A stretch of 64,000 nt of DNA from Nitrospirota bacterium (GTDB lineage Bacteria > Nitrospirota > Thermodesulfovibrionia > Thermodesulfovibrionales > JdFR-88). This document shows, in pieces, positions 18,428 to 27,607 of the stretch. Made by a program: the position numbers and the translations under genes. Below the pieces are notes generated by a model that was not told the DNA's origin, searched no databases, and saw nothing but the letters and a program-made list of their open reading frames with translations. Positions within the stretch are counted from its first letter, which is position 1, and each line of letters begins with the position of its first letter. Where the stretch lies: positions 62,001-126,000 of the forward strand of contig JAKBYX010000001.1 in the NCBI GenBank assembly GCA_021840255.1, read 5' to 3'.

Positions 18428-18733
18428 TTATTCTTTGCCGATCTTGGAGGTCTGTTCAACCAGGGCGCTCAATTCTTCATCCACCAGTTCCATCTCTTTA
18501 AGCATGCCCTTAAGGTTCTCGTCCCTCGCTATGATCAGAAGTTGCTGCCTTTCCTCAAAAACCCTTTCGCCCACCGCCCTGGCAAGTTCCTCTTTCTCCT
18601 TCCGGAGTTTTTCGACCTTGCTTGCGAATTTGAAAAAGGTGATCTCGACTTTCAGGCGCTCGTCCAGCAGCTGGGCAAACCATTTGAGTTTTTCGACGCC
18701 TTTATTGAAATTCTCTCTGAGCTTTTCGATCAT
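18428..18733 (-). CDS. Small coiled-coil protein
   Basis: A 101-residue, almost wholly helical and charged protein (heptad-like runs such as KVEKLRKEKEELARAVGERV). No signal peptide or known domain. Its start overlaps nothing and a spacer of about 240 bp without genes separates it from miaA. Function unknown; it may bind a partner through a coiled coil. Confidence 0.6.
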   Translation of the reverse strand: MIEKLRENFNKGVEKLKWFAQLLDERLKVEITFFKFASKVEKLRKEKEELARAVGERVFEERQQLLIIARDENLKGMLKEMELVDEELSALVEQTSKIGKE

Positions 18734-18972
18734 GACAAATAAAGACCTCTTTCTCTTTCCCCGTTCGATAAAAACTCGATAAAAAAACCGGTCATTGCCA
18801 TGCTAAAAAAACCAAGCCAGAAAAAATAAAATAAGATCAAGACGCCAACCGGCTAAAACAAAAACAAAAAGAAAAAGAAAAACCCGGTTAAATAAGTATA
18901 TCCCAAAACGTGCCTTAAAAACAGGAAACGGAAAGAAAAAAACTGCCCTTTCAAGGCCCGAAGCCTGAAGGA

Positions 18973-19908
18973 TCAGGAGCGGTAGAGGTCCGGCCGGGCC
19001 GCCATCAGCGCCTTTTTAAGCCTGCCGTATATAGCATCCGCCCCCCTTAGGCCGGTAACGTCCACCCAGAGCGTTGCCTCCTCCTTTTTAAACCAGGTAA
19101 ACTGCCGTTTGGCATACCGCCTGGTATTTCTCTTTATAAGCCGCACGGCCTCCTCGTAGGGATATTGCCCGGTGATCCAGCCCTCTACTTCCTTGTATCC
19201 TATGGCCTGCATGGCCGTTTTCGATGGCGGCAGATGTTGGCCAAGCACCTTCCTGACCTCTTCTACGAGCCCCCCGGAGAGCATACGGTCCACCCTTTCT
19301 TCTATGAGGGCATAGAGCTCCGCCCTGTCCCTGGTAAGCCCCACTTTTATGAAATCGTAAGGCAGAGGGGCGGTCAGTTCTCTTTTGAGCTCCGACATTG
19401 CCCGTTTTGTCTTTATCTGTACCTCCAGTGCCCTCAGTATCCGCCGGGTGTCCGCTGGGGCCAGGAGGCGGGCGGTTTCTGGGTCCATGTCTTTAAGAAG
19501 CCCGTAGAGGTCCTCCTTCCTGCTCAAAAGCTCCACTCTAAGAGATGCATCCGCCTGAGGGGCTGCCATAAGGCCGCGCGTGAGCGCCTTCATGTAAAGC
19601 CCCGTTCCCCCCACGATAAGAGGTATTTTGCCTGCGGCGCTAAGCCTTTCCATGGTCCCGGAGGCCGCCTCCATGAACTGGCCCGCGCTCCACTGCTCAT
19701 GCGGCCAGATGGCGTCTATAAGGTGGTGGGGGACTTCCTTTAGCTGCGAAGGCGTTGGCTTTCCGGTGCCTATGTCCATGAGCCTGTAGAGCTGCATGGA
19801 ATCGGCGCTTATGATCTCCGTCCCAAGCTCCATGGCAAGGAGGATGGAGGCCTCCGTCTTTCCGGAAGACGTGGGGCCAAATAGTATGATCGCCTTGTTA
19901 TTCAACAA
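18973..19908 (-). CDS. miaA: tRNA dimethylallyltransferase MiaA
   Basis: A 311-residue enzyme that adds a dimethylallyl group to A37 of tRNAs reading UNN codons. P-loop GPTSSGKTEASI, the DSMQLYRLMDIGT substrate loop, and GGTGLYMKALTRGL are all present, as is the C-terminal RNTRRYAKRQFTWFK signature. Length is normal. Confidence 0.97.
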   Translation of the reverse strand: MLNNKAIILFGPTSSGKTEASILLAMELGTEIISADSMQLYRLMDIGTGKPTPSQLKEVPHHLIDAIWPHEQWSAGQFMEAASGTMERLSAAGKIPLIVGGTGLYMKALTRGLMAAPQADASLRVELLSRKEDLYGLLKDMDPETARLLAPADTRRILRALEVQIKTKRAMSELKRELTAPLPYDFIKVGLTRDRAELYALIEERVDRMLSGGLVEEVRKVLGQHLPPSKTAMQAIGYKEVEGWITGQYPYEEAVRLIKRNTRRYAKRQFTWFKKEEATLWVDVTGLRGADAIYGRLKKALMAARPDLYRS

Positions 19909-20554
19909 TATAATCTTAACAACATCCTTTATTTAAATCCCACTCTGTCTTATCTATCCTTTCGTTTGACTAAGTTCGTCTGGGTTGGCTGAATACAGAG
20001 GAGCGCAACATGCCCCTTGTGTTATTCCTTTCTTCTCGCGTAACCATAATTTATGGAATTGTTGGGTTTCGCCCGGCAGCTCAAACAACCTACATCTGCT
20101 CCGTGGCGGAGGAGCGCCTTCGGCCTATTGGGAAAATTAGCACCGATGGCTTGCAGGGAGCAAAAACGGCCCTTAAGGCTGTTTTTGGGTAGTTTCAAGG
20201 ATTTCACTCCACCGGATGGCACATGGAACCAGAACTGATATCCCATTTAACCGTTTCTTTCCGGTGGAAACATGGCTCCGATCATGAAATCCAGAAAATC
20301 AACAGTGCGTCCAGCAGTTGACAGTTTCAATAAGCTGAAACTCTGGCTAGAGTACAACCAGAAAAAGAGATATCTCCATTCTTTTTCGAGGTGGCAGTTT
20401 GAGAAGTCTGCCACGCTTTACCTCTAAATTTTCAAGTATGCTATAATTCGTCAAATTTCAGCTACTAGAAACGATGGGGAGGGTGTTGCCCTTGGCTTTC
20501 CGCGCCAATTTAATGAGTCAGCAATATTAATTCATTGAGCATAGGAGGGTTATC
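19909..20554. other. Gene-poor, AT-richer stretch
   Basis: About 650 bp between miaA and the next gene with no convincing coding sequence. It holds a 47-codon frame (20284-20427) without homology I can see and a promoter-like extended -10 near its end. Base composition differs from the flanking genes, fitting the edge of an acquired segment. Confidence 0.5.
20439..20447 (+). promoter_or_regulatory. Possible extended -10 promoter
   Basis: TGCTATAAT at 20439-20447 lies about 108 bp before the gene at 20555; no good -35 is seen. The surrounding 15 bases match those of the gph promoter at 5231. Confidence 0.35.
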
Positions 20555-20764
20555 ATGCCAGAGCATAGAGTAGCAGCGAGAATGAGAGATTTAGAAATAA
20601 GCAAGGCAGGGAGCGCAATTGAATTAAAACTTTACGTTGATGACGAAATCCGTGGCACCATACAAATCGGCCATGGCTCTTTTGGTTGGAGAGGAAAAAA
20701 GAAAAAAACTTTTAAAAAAATTAACTGGACAAAATTTGCCGCGCTGATGGACGATTTCCGATAA
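20555..20764 (+). CDS. Small hypothetical protein beside a WGR-like protein
   Basis: 69 residues, with AGGAGG eight bases before the ATG. The sequence is basic towards the C-terminus (WRGKKKKTFKKINWTKF). No family recognised. It is followed 11 bp later by the WGR-like gene, so the two are probably one unit. Confidence 0.55.
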   Translation: MPEHRVAARMRDLEISKAGSAIELKLYVDDEIRGTIQIGHGSFGWRGKKKKTFKKINWTKFAALMDDFR

Positions 20765-20775
20765 AAGAGCTGAGC

Positions 20776-21072
20776 ATGAAAATTTTCTTTTATATGAAGC
20801 GAAATGCACATAATAAATGCGGTTTGAGCATGAAGATTTGGAAGGTAGAAAGAAAAGGAAAAACCGTTACAGCCCAGTGGGGTGCGGCCATAGTGAATAA
20901 AGACTCTAAGACCCCGGTTCCAGCCTATAGGTTGCAACGCAAAGTCTGGAAATTCAGTACAGAGGAACAGGCGATAACTTGCGAGGAAATGAGAATTGAT
21001 AAGAAGCTCCGTAGTGGATACGAACGAAAACCACGAATGATTCAAATCTGTAAAAAAAGGGGCTCTAGATGA
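20776..21072 (+). CDS. Small WGR-domain-like protein
   Basis: 98 residues as drawn; a start at the internal ATG at 20830 (MKIWKVERKGKTV) is equally possible. From there the sequence follows the WGR pattern: strand-rich start, QWG in place of the name-giving WGR, then WKFSTEEQAITCEEMRIDKK and LRSGY. WGR domains bind nucleic acid ends in PARPs and also occur in bacterial proteins of unknown function. The last 4 bases overlap the next gene (ATGA). Confidence 0.5.
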   Translation: MKIFFYMKRNAHNKCGLSMKIWKVERKGKTVTAQWGAAIVNKDSKTPVPAYRLQRKVWKFSTEEQAITCEEMRIDKKLRSGYERKPRMIQICKKRGSR

Positions 21073-21488
21073 ATATTTTGAAAATCTTTTTATTATCCTT
21101 AATTGTGCTTGCTGTCTTCGGTTGCCAGGCGCAAACATCATCTTCCAGCACGCCCCAACCAGGCTCGCGTGGATTTGAGGCTTACGTCAATAGCCAATCT
21201 ATTGTAGAAAACAGGCTTCAGGCTCCTTCCTCAGCCAGTTTCCCAGGCGATCTTCCGCCGGATGTGACTGAGACTTATAAGGGCATTATTAATGGTGACG
21301 GGGCGCAGGCGGAGGTCTATATAGTCAGGGCGTACGTAAATGCAAAAAACCTCTTTGGCGTAAAGCTCCGTACGCCATATGCCTGCCAGATGCTCTTCTT
21401 CCAGAATACAAACAAGTGGGTTGGCAACTGTGCTTTAGAAGGAGATTCCAACTATAGTTCCTTCATAAATGATGATAAGAAAAACTGA
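21069..21488 (+). CDS. Lipoprotein of unknown function
   Basis: 139 residues. Signal peptide MNILKIFLLSLIVLAVFG followed by the lipidated Cys, then a Ser/Pro-rich linker and a small globular part with an internal Cys pair (YACQM ... VGNCALEG). The start overlaps the WGR-like gene by 4 bp. No family recognised. Confidence 0.65.
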   Translation: MNILKIFLLSLIVLAVFGCQAQTSSSSTPQPGSRGFEAYVNSQSIVENRLQAPSSASFPGDLPPDVTETYKGIINGDGAQAEVYIVRAYVNAKNLFGVKLRTPYACQMLFFQNTNKWVGNCALEGDSNYSSFINDDKKN

Positions 21489-21500
21489 TAAAATAGAATC

Positions 21501-21806
21501 ATGAAAAAAGCAGTTAAAAGCGTCGAGGAAGCCAGGGCCATCCTGAGGGAACATAAGGATGAGGTAGCGCAGAAGTACCGGGTTACCGAGATTGGTATTT
21601 TCGGCTCCTTTGTCCGCGGCGAGCAGAAGAGGCGGAGCGACATTGACATCCTCGTGGAGTATGACGAGGTCCCGGACCTGTTTGAGTTCATCAACCTTGA
21701 AAGATACCTCCAGCGCCTGCTGAAGAAAAAAATCGACCTGGTAAGGAAAGAGGCCATAAGGCCGGAACTCAAGGACAGGATTTTAAGGGAAGTCGTCTAT
21801 ATATGA
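21501..21806 (+). CDS. mntA: MntA-type minimal nucleotidyltransferase antitoxin
   Basis: 101 residues. The nucleotidyltransferase signature GSFVRGEQKRRSDIDILV (GS-x10-DxD) is intact. In the MNT-HEPN (type VII) toxin-antitoxin systems this enzyme adds AMP to the HEPN toxin and so silences it. It overlaps hepT by 4 bp, the usual pairing. Located in the accessory stretch between miaA and dnaE. Confidence 0.9.
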   Translation: MKKAVKSVEEARAILREHKDEVAQKYRVTEIGIFGSFVRGEQKRRSDIDILVEYDEVPDLFEFINLERYLQRLLKKKIDLVRKEAIRPELKDRILREVVYI

Positions 21807-22159
21807 CGCGCGATTACAGGTTGTTCGTCAAGGACATTATGGAGGCCATTCAGGATATAGAAGCCTTCGTCGGCGACATGGAATTTAACGCATTTCAGGC
21901 CGACAGGAAAACGATGAGCGCCGTTGTCTGGAGGCTGGAGGTTATCGGCGAGGCGGCTAAAAACATTCCGGTGGCGATCAGGGGCAGATACAAGGAACTA
22001 CCGTGGAAAGATATGGCTGGAATGCGCGACAAGATCAGCCACTTTTATTTCGGCATCGATCTAAAGATAGTATGGGAAGTCGTCAAGAAGAAGTTGCCCA
22101 TTGTGAAGCCGGTCATTCAAAAAATGCTCGATGAGCTTAAGGAAAACGGAGCTTCGTGA
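21803..22159 (+). CDS. hepT: HepT-type HEPN ribonuclease toxin (DUF86)
   Basis: 118 residues of the HEPN fold. The catalytic R-x4-H motif is present as RDKISHFYF, which also provides the Tyr that MntA modifies in characterised pairs. WRLEVIGEAAKNIP is the other family signature. All known active residues are intact, so the toxin looks functional. Confidence 0.9.
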   Translation: MTRDYRLFVKDIMEAIQDIEAFVGDMEFNAFQADRKTMSAVVWRLEVIGEAAKNIPVAIRGRYKELPWKDMAGMRDKISHFYFGIDLKIVWEVVKKKLPIVKPVIQKMLDELKENGAS

Positions 22160-22920
22160 AATTATAGGTAGTGTCGGAACCCCCTTCCCACAAGAGTACA
22201 ACCAGAATAAAACAGTTTCACGAAATTGAAACAATACAAAACTTGAAGGGGTTATCCGAACCGGGCCCGGGCATCCCAGAGTGTTTTCTTCCAAGAGAAA
22301 CCTTTCTGTAATGGCTGAAAGCCGTTTATGAAAGAAAGCACATGCAGGATTCAAGGAAATCCGGACGCGTGAGGACGTTATGGCGTCTCGTCAACTCGAT
22401 ATCCTACAAATTCCCAGGGCGTGACGATTTGAAGTTCAAGAGGCAGATCGCCGATATCAAGAAGGTACTTACCCCCGGCAATCAATATACCTGAGCGGCC
22501 AAAGAGGATAACAGGGGCCGCCATACGGTAATTGGCTCAGTCGCTTCGGGCCATCCCCCGCATGCTTCATAAAACTGCTTGCATGAACTCTTTCCATGGA
22601 CAGCCCCGCCGCTTACGTTTTATGATGGTCTGGCAGTTTTTTCTCCATTGGAGGGACCGAGAGTGGGTTAAAGAGAAGGCTAAAGAGAATCGGGAAGGGA
22701 GGGGCTTTAAAAATATGGTGTTTGAACATCTTAACCCGCGGCGGGGAAAATGAAAAAAGACACATAATTTTTTTGGCCGAGTGGCCGGGGGTGTTCAAGG
22801 GCATTTGAACAGACTGGCTTAAAAAAGCATTTAAAAACGGAAGGTTGAATTATTCGCTTTGAACAGAAAACGCAAAAAGGCATTTGACTAAGGTTCTTTC
22901 AAGCGGTTAAAATTTCCTAA
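22160..22920. other. Gene-free stretch before dnaE
   Basis: About 760 bp without a supported gene. A 50-codon frame at 22342-22494 and a longer frame at 22532-22753 lack ribosome binding sites and recognisable products. A hairpin (GTTCAA with TTGAAC, near 22788-22806) lies within it. Sequence resembles decayed accessory DNA. Confidence 0.5.
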
Positions 22921-25900
22921 ATGAAAAAACAGGCCGGTTACGTCCCGCTTCATCTCCATTCCGAGTACAGCCTCCTTGATGGCGCGATAAAGATAAAGGA
23001 GCTCGCTGAAACCGCCACAGGCTGGGGGCTTCCGGCCGTGGCCATAACGGACCACGGGAACCTCTTTGGAGCGGTGGAGTTTTACAAAACCATGACCAAG
23101 GCCGGCATAAAGCCCATCATGGGCTGCGAGCTTTACGTGGCCCCCTCAAGCAGGCACTCACGGCAGAAGGAAGACGGGCCTTTCCACCTGATAGCCCTGG
23201 CCAAAGACAATAAGGGCTACTCTAACCTGGTGGAGCTGGTCTCCAGCGCCTATACCGAGGGTTTTTATTACAAGCCCAGGATAGACAGGGAGGTCTTCGA
23301 GGCCCACAGCGAGGGGCTCATTGTTCTAAGCGCTTGCATGAAAGGCGAGGTGCCGTATTATCTTTCCCATAACATGGCGGAAAAGGCCCGCGAAACGGCC
23401 TCCTTCTACAGAGACGTCCTGGGGCCTGAAAACTATTTTATAGAGCTTCAGGAAAACGGGCTGCCTGAACAGCTGGAGCTGAACAGAACTCTTCTTGAGC
23501 TTGCGCGCAGCATGGACATAAGGGTGGCCGCAACCAACGACTGCCATTACCTGAAGAAGGAAGACAGGAGGGCGCACGACATACTCCTGTGCGTCGGAAC
23601 GGGAAAGACGGTGAACGACCCCACCAGGCTTAAGTTCAAGGGGGACGGGCTTTACTTCAAAAGCCCGGAGGAGATGCATGCCGCCTTCAGCGAGCTGCCC
23701 GAGGCCCTGAGCAACACCGTTGAGATCGCCGGGCGCTGCGATGTGAAATTCCAGTTGGGCCAAAACCTTCTTCCGCTTTTCAAGACCGAGGACGGTACCG
23801 ATCCAGGGGATTTCCTTGAGCGCCTGGTAAGGCAGGGCATGAAGGAGAAGTACGGGGAGAACCCGCCTGCGGAGCACCAAAGCAGGCTGGCCCATGAGCT
23901 TTCGGTAATAAAGAAGATGGGATACGAGTCCTATTTTCTTATAGTCTGGGACTTTGTGAACTACGCGAGGAAAAACGGCATCCCGGTAGGGCCAGGAAGG
24001 GGCTCGGCCGCGGGAAGCCTGGTTTCCTATGCCCTTGGCATCACGGAGATAGACCCCATGCGCTACGGGCTTCTCTTTGAGCGGTTCCTCAACCCGGAGC
24101 GCATAAGCATGCCGGACGTTGATACCGATTTCTGCCGTGACAGAAGACAGGAAATAATCAATTACGTCGCGGAAAGATACGGGCGGGGGCATGTGGCGCA
24201 GATCATCACTTTCGGAACACTTGGCGCAAAGGCCGCCATAAGAGACGTCGGCCGCGCCCTGGACATCCCGTACCAGGAGGTGGACCGCATAGCGAAGCTC
24301 GTGCCGGAAGGCCCCAATGTATCCATACGTGAGGCGCTGGAGGTGGAACCTGTTCTTTCCGGCATGTACAAGGATGACAACACGGTTAAAGACCTCCTTG
24401 ACGTTGCGCAGAGGCTGGAGGGGCTTTCAAGACACGCCTCCACCCACGCCGCCGGGATAGTCATATCGCCCGCGCCCCTGTCTTCCCTTGTGCCGCTTTA
24501 CAAAAACCCGACGGACGGCTCCATTACCACGCAGTTCGATATGGGCTCGATAGACGAAATGGGTCTAGTGAAATTTGACCTGCTGGGTTTAAAGACCCTG
24601 ACCATCATTGACAAGACAACACGGTTCATAAAGGAAGGCGGGGTGGACTTCAGGCCCTCCGAAGTGCCCGTGGACGACAAGAAGACCTTCGACCTGCTTG
24701 GTTCCGGCCAGACAGCCGGCGTGTTCCAGCTAGAAAGCGCGGGGATGAGAGACATCCTTATAAAAATGGGCCCGGAGCGCTTTGAGGACCTTATTGCCCT
24801 GGTGGCCCTTTACAGGCCGGGGCCTATCGGCAGCGGCATGATCGACGATTTTCTCAAGAGGAAAAAGGGGCTTGTGCCGGTAAAATACGACCTTCCCCAG
24901 CTTAAGGATATCCTGGACGAGACCTATGGGGTGATCCTTTACCAGGAGCAGGTGATGCAGATCGCCCATAAGCTTGCGGGCTTCAGCCTTGGGCAGGCCG
25001 ATATCCTCAGAAAAGCCATGGGCAAGAAGAAGCCCGAGGAGATGGAAAAACAGAAGGACGCCTTCGTAAAGGGCATGGTCTCAAACGGGATACAGGAGGC
25101 GAAGGCGCGCAAGCTGTTCGACCTGATGGCCAAATTCGCCGAATACGGGTTCAACAAGTCCCATTCGGCGGCCTATGCCTATATCGCATACCAGACCGCG
25201 TATCTTAAGGCCCATTACCCGGTTGAGTTCATGGCGGCGACGATGAGCGCGGACCTGGACAACACAGACAAGATAATGCATTTTTTAAAGGAATGCCACA
25301 GTTTGACCATAGAGGTGCTTCCCCCGGACATAAACGTCTCGGACGCGGAGTTCAAGGTTGTGGGAAGCTGCATAAGGTTTGGGATGGTGGCGCTGAAGGG
25401 GGCCGGGCAACAGGCCATAGATGAAATACTGCAGGAGCGCGACGGAGGAGGGAATTTCAGCTCCTTCGCGAATTTCCTGGAGCGGACGAGGGAAAAGAAG
25501 GTCAACCGCAAGGTGATGGAGGCGCTTGTAAAGGCCGGGGCCTTTGACTCCCTGGGCCATACGAGAAAAGGCTGCATGGAAAAGGTGGATTCCAAAGACC
25601 GCGGAGGGCCGTCGAATCAGCCATCTATCTTCGGAAGCATGTTCGAAGACAGCCCCGCCGGAGAGGATGCCTCCTCCGCAACACCGGATGCCGGCGAGTG
25701 GAGCGAAAAAGAGCGTCTTCTTTATGAAAAAGAGGCCCTCGGGTTCTATATCTCCGGCCATCCGATGAAGGCGTACCTCAAGGGGCCTCTCATGAGAGAG
25801 ATTGTGCCCACCTCAAGACTTTCCTCACTGCCGGACAAGGAGGAGGTGGCGGCAGCGGGCATCATCGCGGCAGTGAAAAAGATAAAGACGAAGGGCAAAG

Positions 25901-26334
25901 GTCTTATGGCCGCGCTTACGCTGGACGACGGGGAAGGCACCGTGGAGGTAATTGTATTTCCGGACCTTTACCAGGAAAACAGCGAGTTATTAGTTAAGGA
26001 TACCCCCGTTTTGGTGCGCGGGAACCTGGACATTTCGGACAAAGGCACCAAGGTTCTGGCCAGGCACATTATACACCTGGATGACGCCGCCGCCTCCGGG
26101 CTCTCCACGAACGGCGACAGACGGCTTGAGATAACCCTTCAGGAGCTGGACAACCTGAAGACCATCAAGTCGCTCGTGAATTCCCACCCCGGGACAACCC
26201 CCCTTCACTTAAAGGTGCTTGAAGGCGGCCTGGATGTTTTTATCGAGACTTCGTGTAAAATTTCCCCTGATGATGCCTTTTTGAACGGGCTCAGAAAGAT
26301 TCATAGTGGAGAGGGAAAGGTGAGGTTTTTTTGA
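22921..26334 (+). CDS. dnaE: DNA polymerase III alpha subunit
   Basis: 1137 residues, the normal DnaE length. PHP domain at the N-terminus (LHLHSEYSLLDG, ITDHGNLFGAVEF), the polymerase core with GPGRGSAAGSLVSYALG and the catalytic aspartates in MPDVDTDF, the fingers and HhH region (ELPAQKD-type GFNKSHSAAYAYIAYQTAYL), and a C-terminal OB fold (VAAAGIIAAVKKIKTKGKG). The replicative polymerase; located directly 3 bp ahead of accA, a common pairing. Confidence 0.98.
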   Translation: MKKQAGYVPLHLHSEYSLLDGAIKIKELAETATGWGLPAVAITDHGNLFGAVEFYKTMTKAGIKPIMGCELYVAPSSRHSRQKEDGPFHLIALAKDNKGYSNLVELVSSAYTEGFYYKPRIDREVFEAHSEGLIVLSACMKGEVPYYLSHNMAEKARETASFYRDVLGPENYFIELQENGLPEQLELNRTLLELARSMDIRVAATNDCHYLKKEDRRAHDILLCVGTGKTVNDPTRLKFKGDGLYFKSPEEMHAAFSELPEALSNTVEIAGRCDVKFQLGQNLLPLFKTEDGTDPGDFLERLVRQGMKEKYGENPPAEHQSRLAHELSVIKKMGYESYFLIVWDFVNYARKNGIPVGPGRGSAAGSLVSYALGITEIDPMRYGLLFERFLNPERISMPDVDTDFCRDRRQEIINYVAERYGRGHVAQIITFGTLGAKAAIRDVGRALDIPYQEVDRIAKLVPEGPNVSIREALEVEPVLSGMYKDDNTVKDLLDVAQRLEGLSRHASTHAAGIVISPAPLSSLVPLYKNPTDGSITTQFDMGSIDEMGLVKFDLLGLKTLTIIDKTTRFIKEGGVDFRPSEVPVDDKKTFDLLGSGQTAGVFQLESAGMRDILIKMGPERFEDLIALVALYRPGPIGSGMIDDFLKRKKGLVPVKYDLPQLKDILDETYGVILYQEQVMQIAHKLAGFSLGQADILRKAMGKKKPEEMEKQKDAFVKGMVSNGIQEAKARKLFDLMAKFAEYGFNKSHSAAYAYIAYQTAYLKAHYPVEFMAATMSADLDNTDKIMHFLKECHSLTIEVLPPDINVSDAEFKVVGSCIRFGMVALKGAGQQAIDEILQERDGGGNFSSFANFLERTREKKVNRKVMEALVKAGAFDSLGHTRKGCMEKVDSKDRGGPSNQPSIFGSMFEDSPAGEDASSATPDAGEWSEKERLLYEKEALGFYISGHPMKAYLKGPLMREIVPTSRLSSLPDKEEVAAAGIIAAVKKIKTKGKGLMAALTLDDGEGTVEVIVFPDLYQENSELLVKDTPVLVRGNLDISDKGTKVLARHIIHLDDAAASGLSTNGDRRLEITLQELDNLKTIKSLVNSHPGTTPLHLKVLEGGLDVFIETSCKISPDDAFLNGLRKIHSGEGKVRFF

Positions 26335-26337
26335 CAG

Positions 26338-27333
26338 ATGAGATATTACCTGGAATTTGAAAAACCGCTCCAGGAGCTTGAGTGCAAGATAGAGGAGCTC
26401 AAAAGGCTCTCGGACGGCAATAACTTAAAGATAAGCACCGAGATAAAGAACCTTGAAAAAAAGGCGAGGGAGATACACTCCCACATCTTCTCCAACCTGA
26501 CAGCGTGGCAGAAGACACTCCTGGCAAGACACCCGGAGCGCCCCTATACGCTCGATTACATAAACCTGATCGCCGCAGATTTCGTGGAACTCCACGGAGA
26601 CAGGCTTTTCGGGGACGACCCGGCGGTGGTGGGAGGGTTCGCAAGACTGGGCCGTTTCCCGGTCATGGTACTGGGACACCAGAAAGGAAGGGGCGTCAAG
26701 GACAGGATATCGCGCAATTTCGGCCAGCCCAATCCGGAGGGCTACAGAAAGGCCCTGAGGCTGATGAAACTTGCCGAGAGATTTAAAAAACCTGTCGTGA
26801 CATTCATAGACACGCCCGGCGCCTTTCCGGGACTGGGCGCCGAAGAGAGGGGACAGGCGGAGGCCATAGCCGAAAACCTTATGGAGATGTCTTCCCTCAA
26901 GATCCCTGTCATTTCCGTGCTCATAGGCGAAGGCGGCAGCGGCGGCGCGCTGGCCATAAGCGTTGCCGACAGGCTCTTCATGCTTGAACACTCGGTATAT
27001 TCCGTCATCTCCCCGGAGGGATGCGCGGCAATATTGTGGAAAAAAAGCGGCGAAATAGGGGTAAATGAATACGCCCAGGCGGCCCAGGCCCTGAAGATAA
27101 CCGCTGAAGACATGCTTAAGGCAAAGGTGATAGACGGGATAATACCGGAACCCCTGGGAGGGGCCAACAGGGACCCGGAGGCCACGGCAAAAAACCTGCT
27201 GGAGACGATAGTTGCCGCACTTGAGGAACTCACTATAAAACCCGTTGGAAAACTTGTAGAAGACCGCTACAAAAAATTAAAAAAGCTTGGCGGCTTTACA
27301 GGCGCGGCAAAACCAGCGCCGGTGGAAAAGTAG
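26338..27333 (+). CDS. accA: Acetyl-CoA carboxylase carboxyltransferase alpha
   Basis: 331 residues. The N-terminal helix [17 protein letters not shown], the [14 protein letters not shown] strand, the oxyanion region [11 protein letters not shown] and the [11 protein letters not shown] loop are typical. Together with AccD it moves the carboxyl from biotin to acetyl-CoA at the start of fatty acid synthesis. It is coupled to dnaE (3-bp gap). Confidence 0.97.
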   Translation: MRYYLEFEKPLQELECKIEELKRLSDGNNLKISTEIKNLEKKAREIHSHIFSNLTAWQKTLLARHPERPYTLDYINLIAADFVELHGDRLFGDDPAVVGGFARLGRFPVMVLGHQKGRGVKDRISRNFGQPNPEGYRKALRLMKLAERFKKPVVTFIDTPGAFPGLGAEERGQAEAIAENLMEMSSLKIPVISVLIGEGGSGGALAISVADRLFMLEHSVYSVISPEGCAAILWKKSGEIGVNEYAQAAQALKITAEDMLKAKVIDGIIPEPLGGANRDPEATAKNLLETIVAALEELTIKPVGKLVEDRYKKLKKLGGFTGAAKPAPVEK

Positions 27334-27607
27334 CGGGCTAAACGGGGGGCGGTTTTCAAAACGGCCTGCCCCCGGCAATCCGCTTCAGAAACGACCAGAC
27401 CTGAAAGGCGGATCGCACCTGCAACAAACGGCGCCAGAATCTGAAACGGCAGCGATATCCAGGTGGAAACAATGCATCTTCCGCGAATTTGGGCCAAGCA
27501 AAGCTACGTCTAGCTATGCCGTTTACTCCGATGCCGGTCAGGAATATATGCCTTCCGGGCCACCAATGAATCCTCTGATACGTTCTCACTTTTCAAGGAC
27601 AGTCCTC

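Noticed and set aside
20284-20427. 47-codon frame after miaA
   Set aside because: No RBS and no recognisable product; mentioned only as content of the gap.
22532-22753. 73-codon frame in the gap before dnaE
   Set aside because: No ribosome binding site, odd composition (many Arg/Trp/Lys) and no recognisable domain.
22775-22815. tRNA-like D-arm text (GGCCGAGTGGCC) upstream of dnaE
   Set aside because: No acceptor or T stem can be paired around it; only a small hairpin remains.
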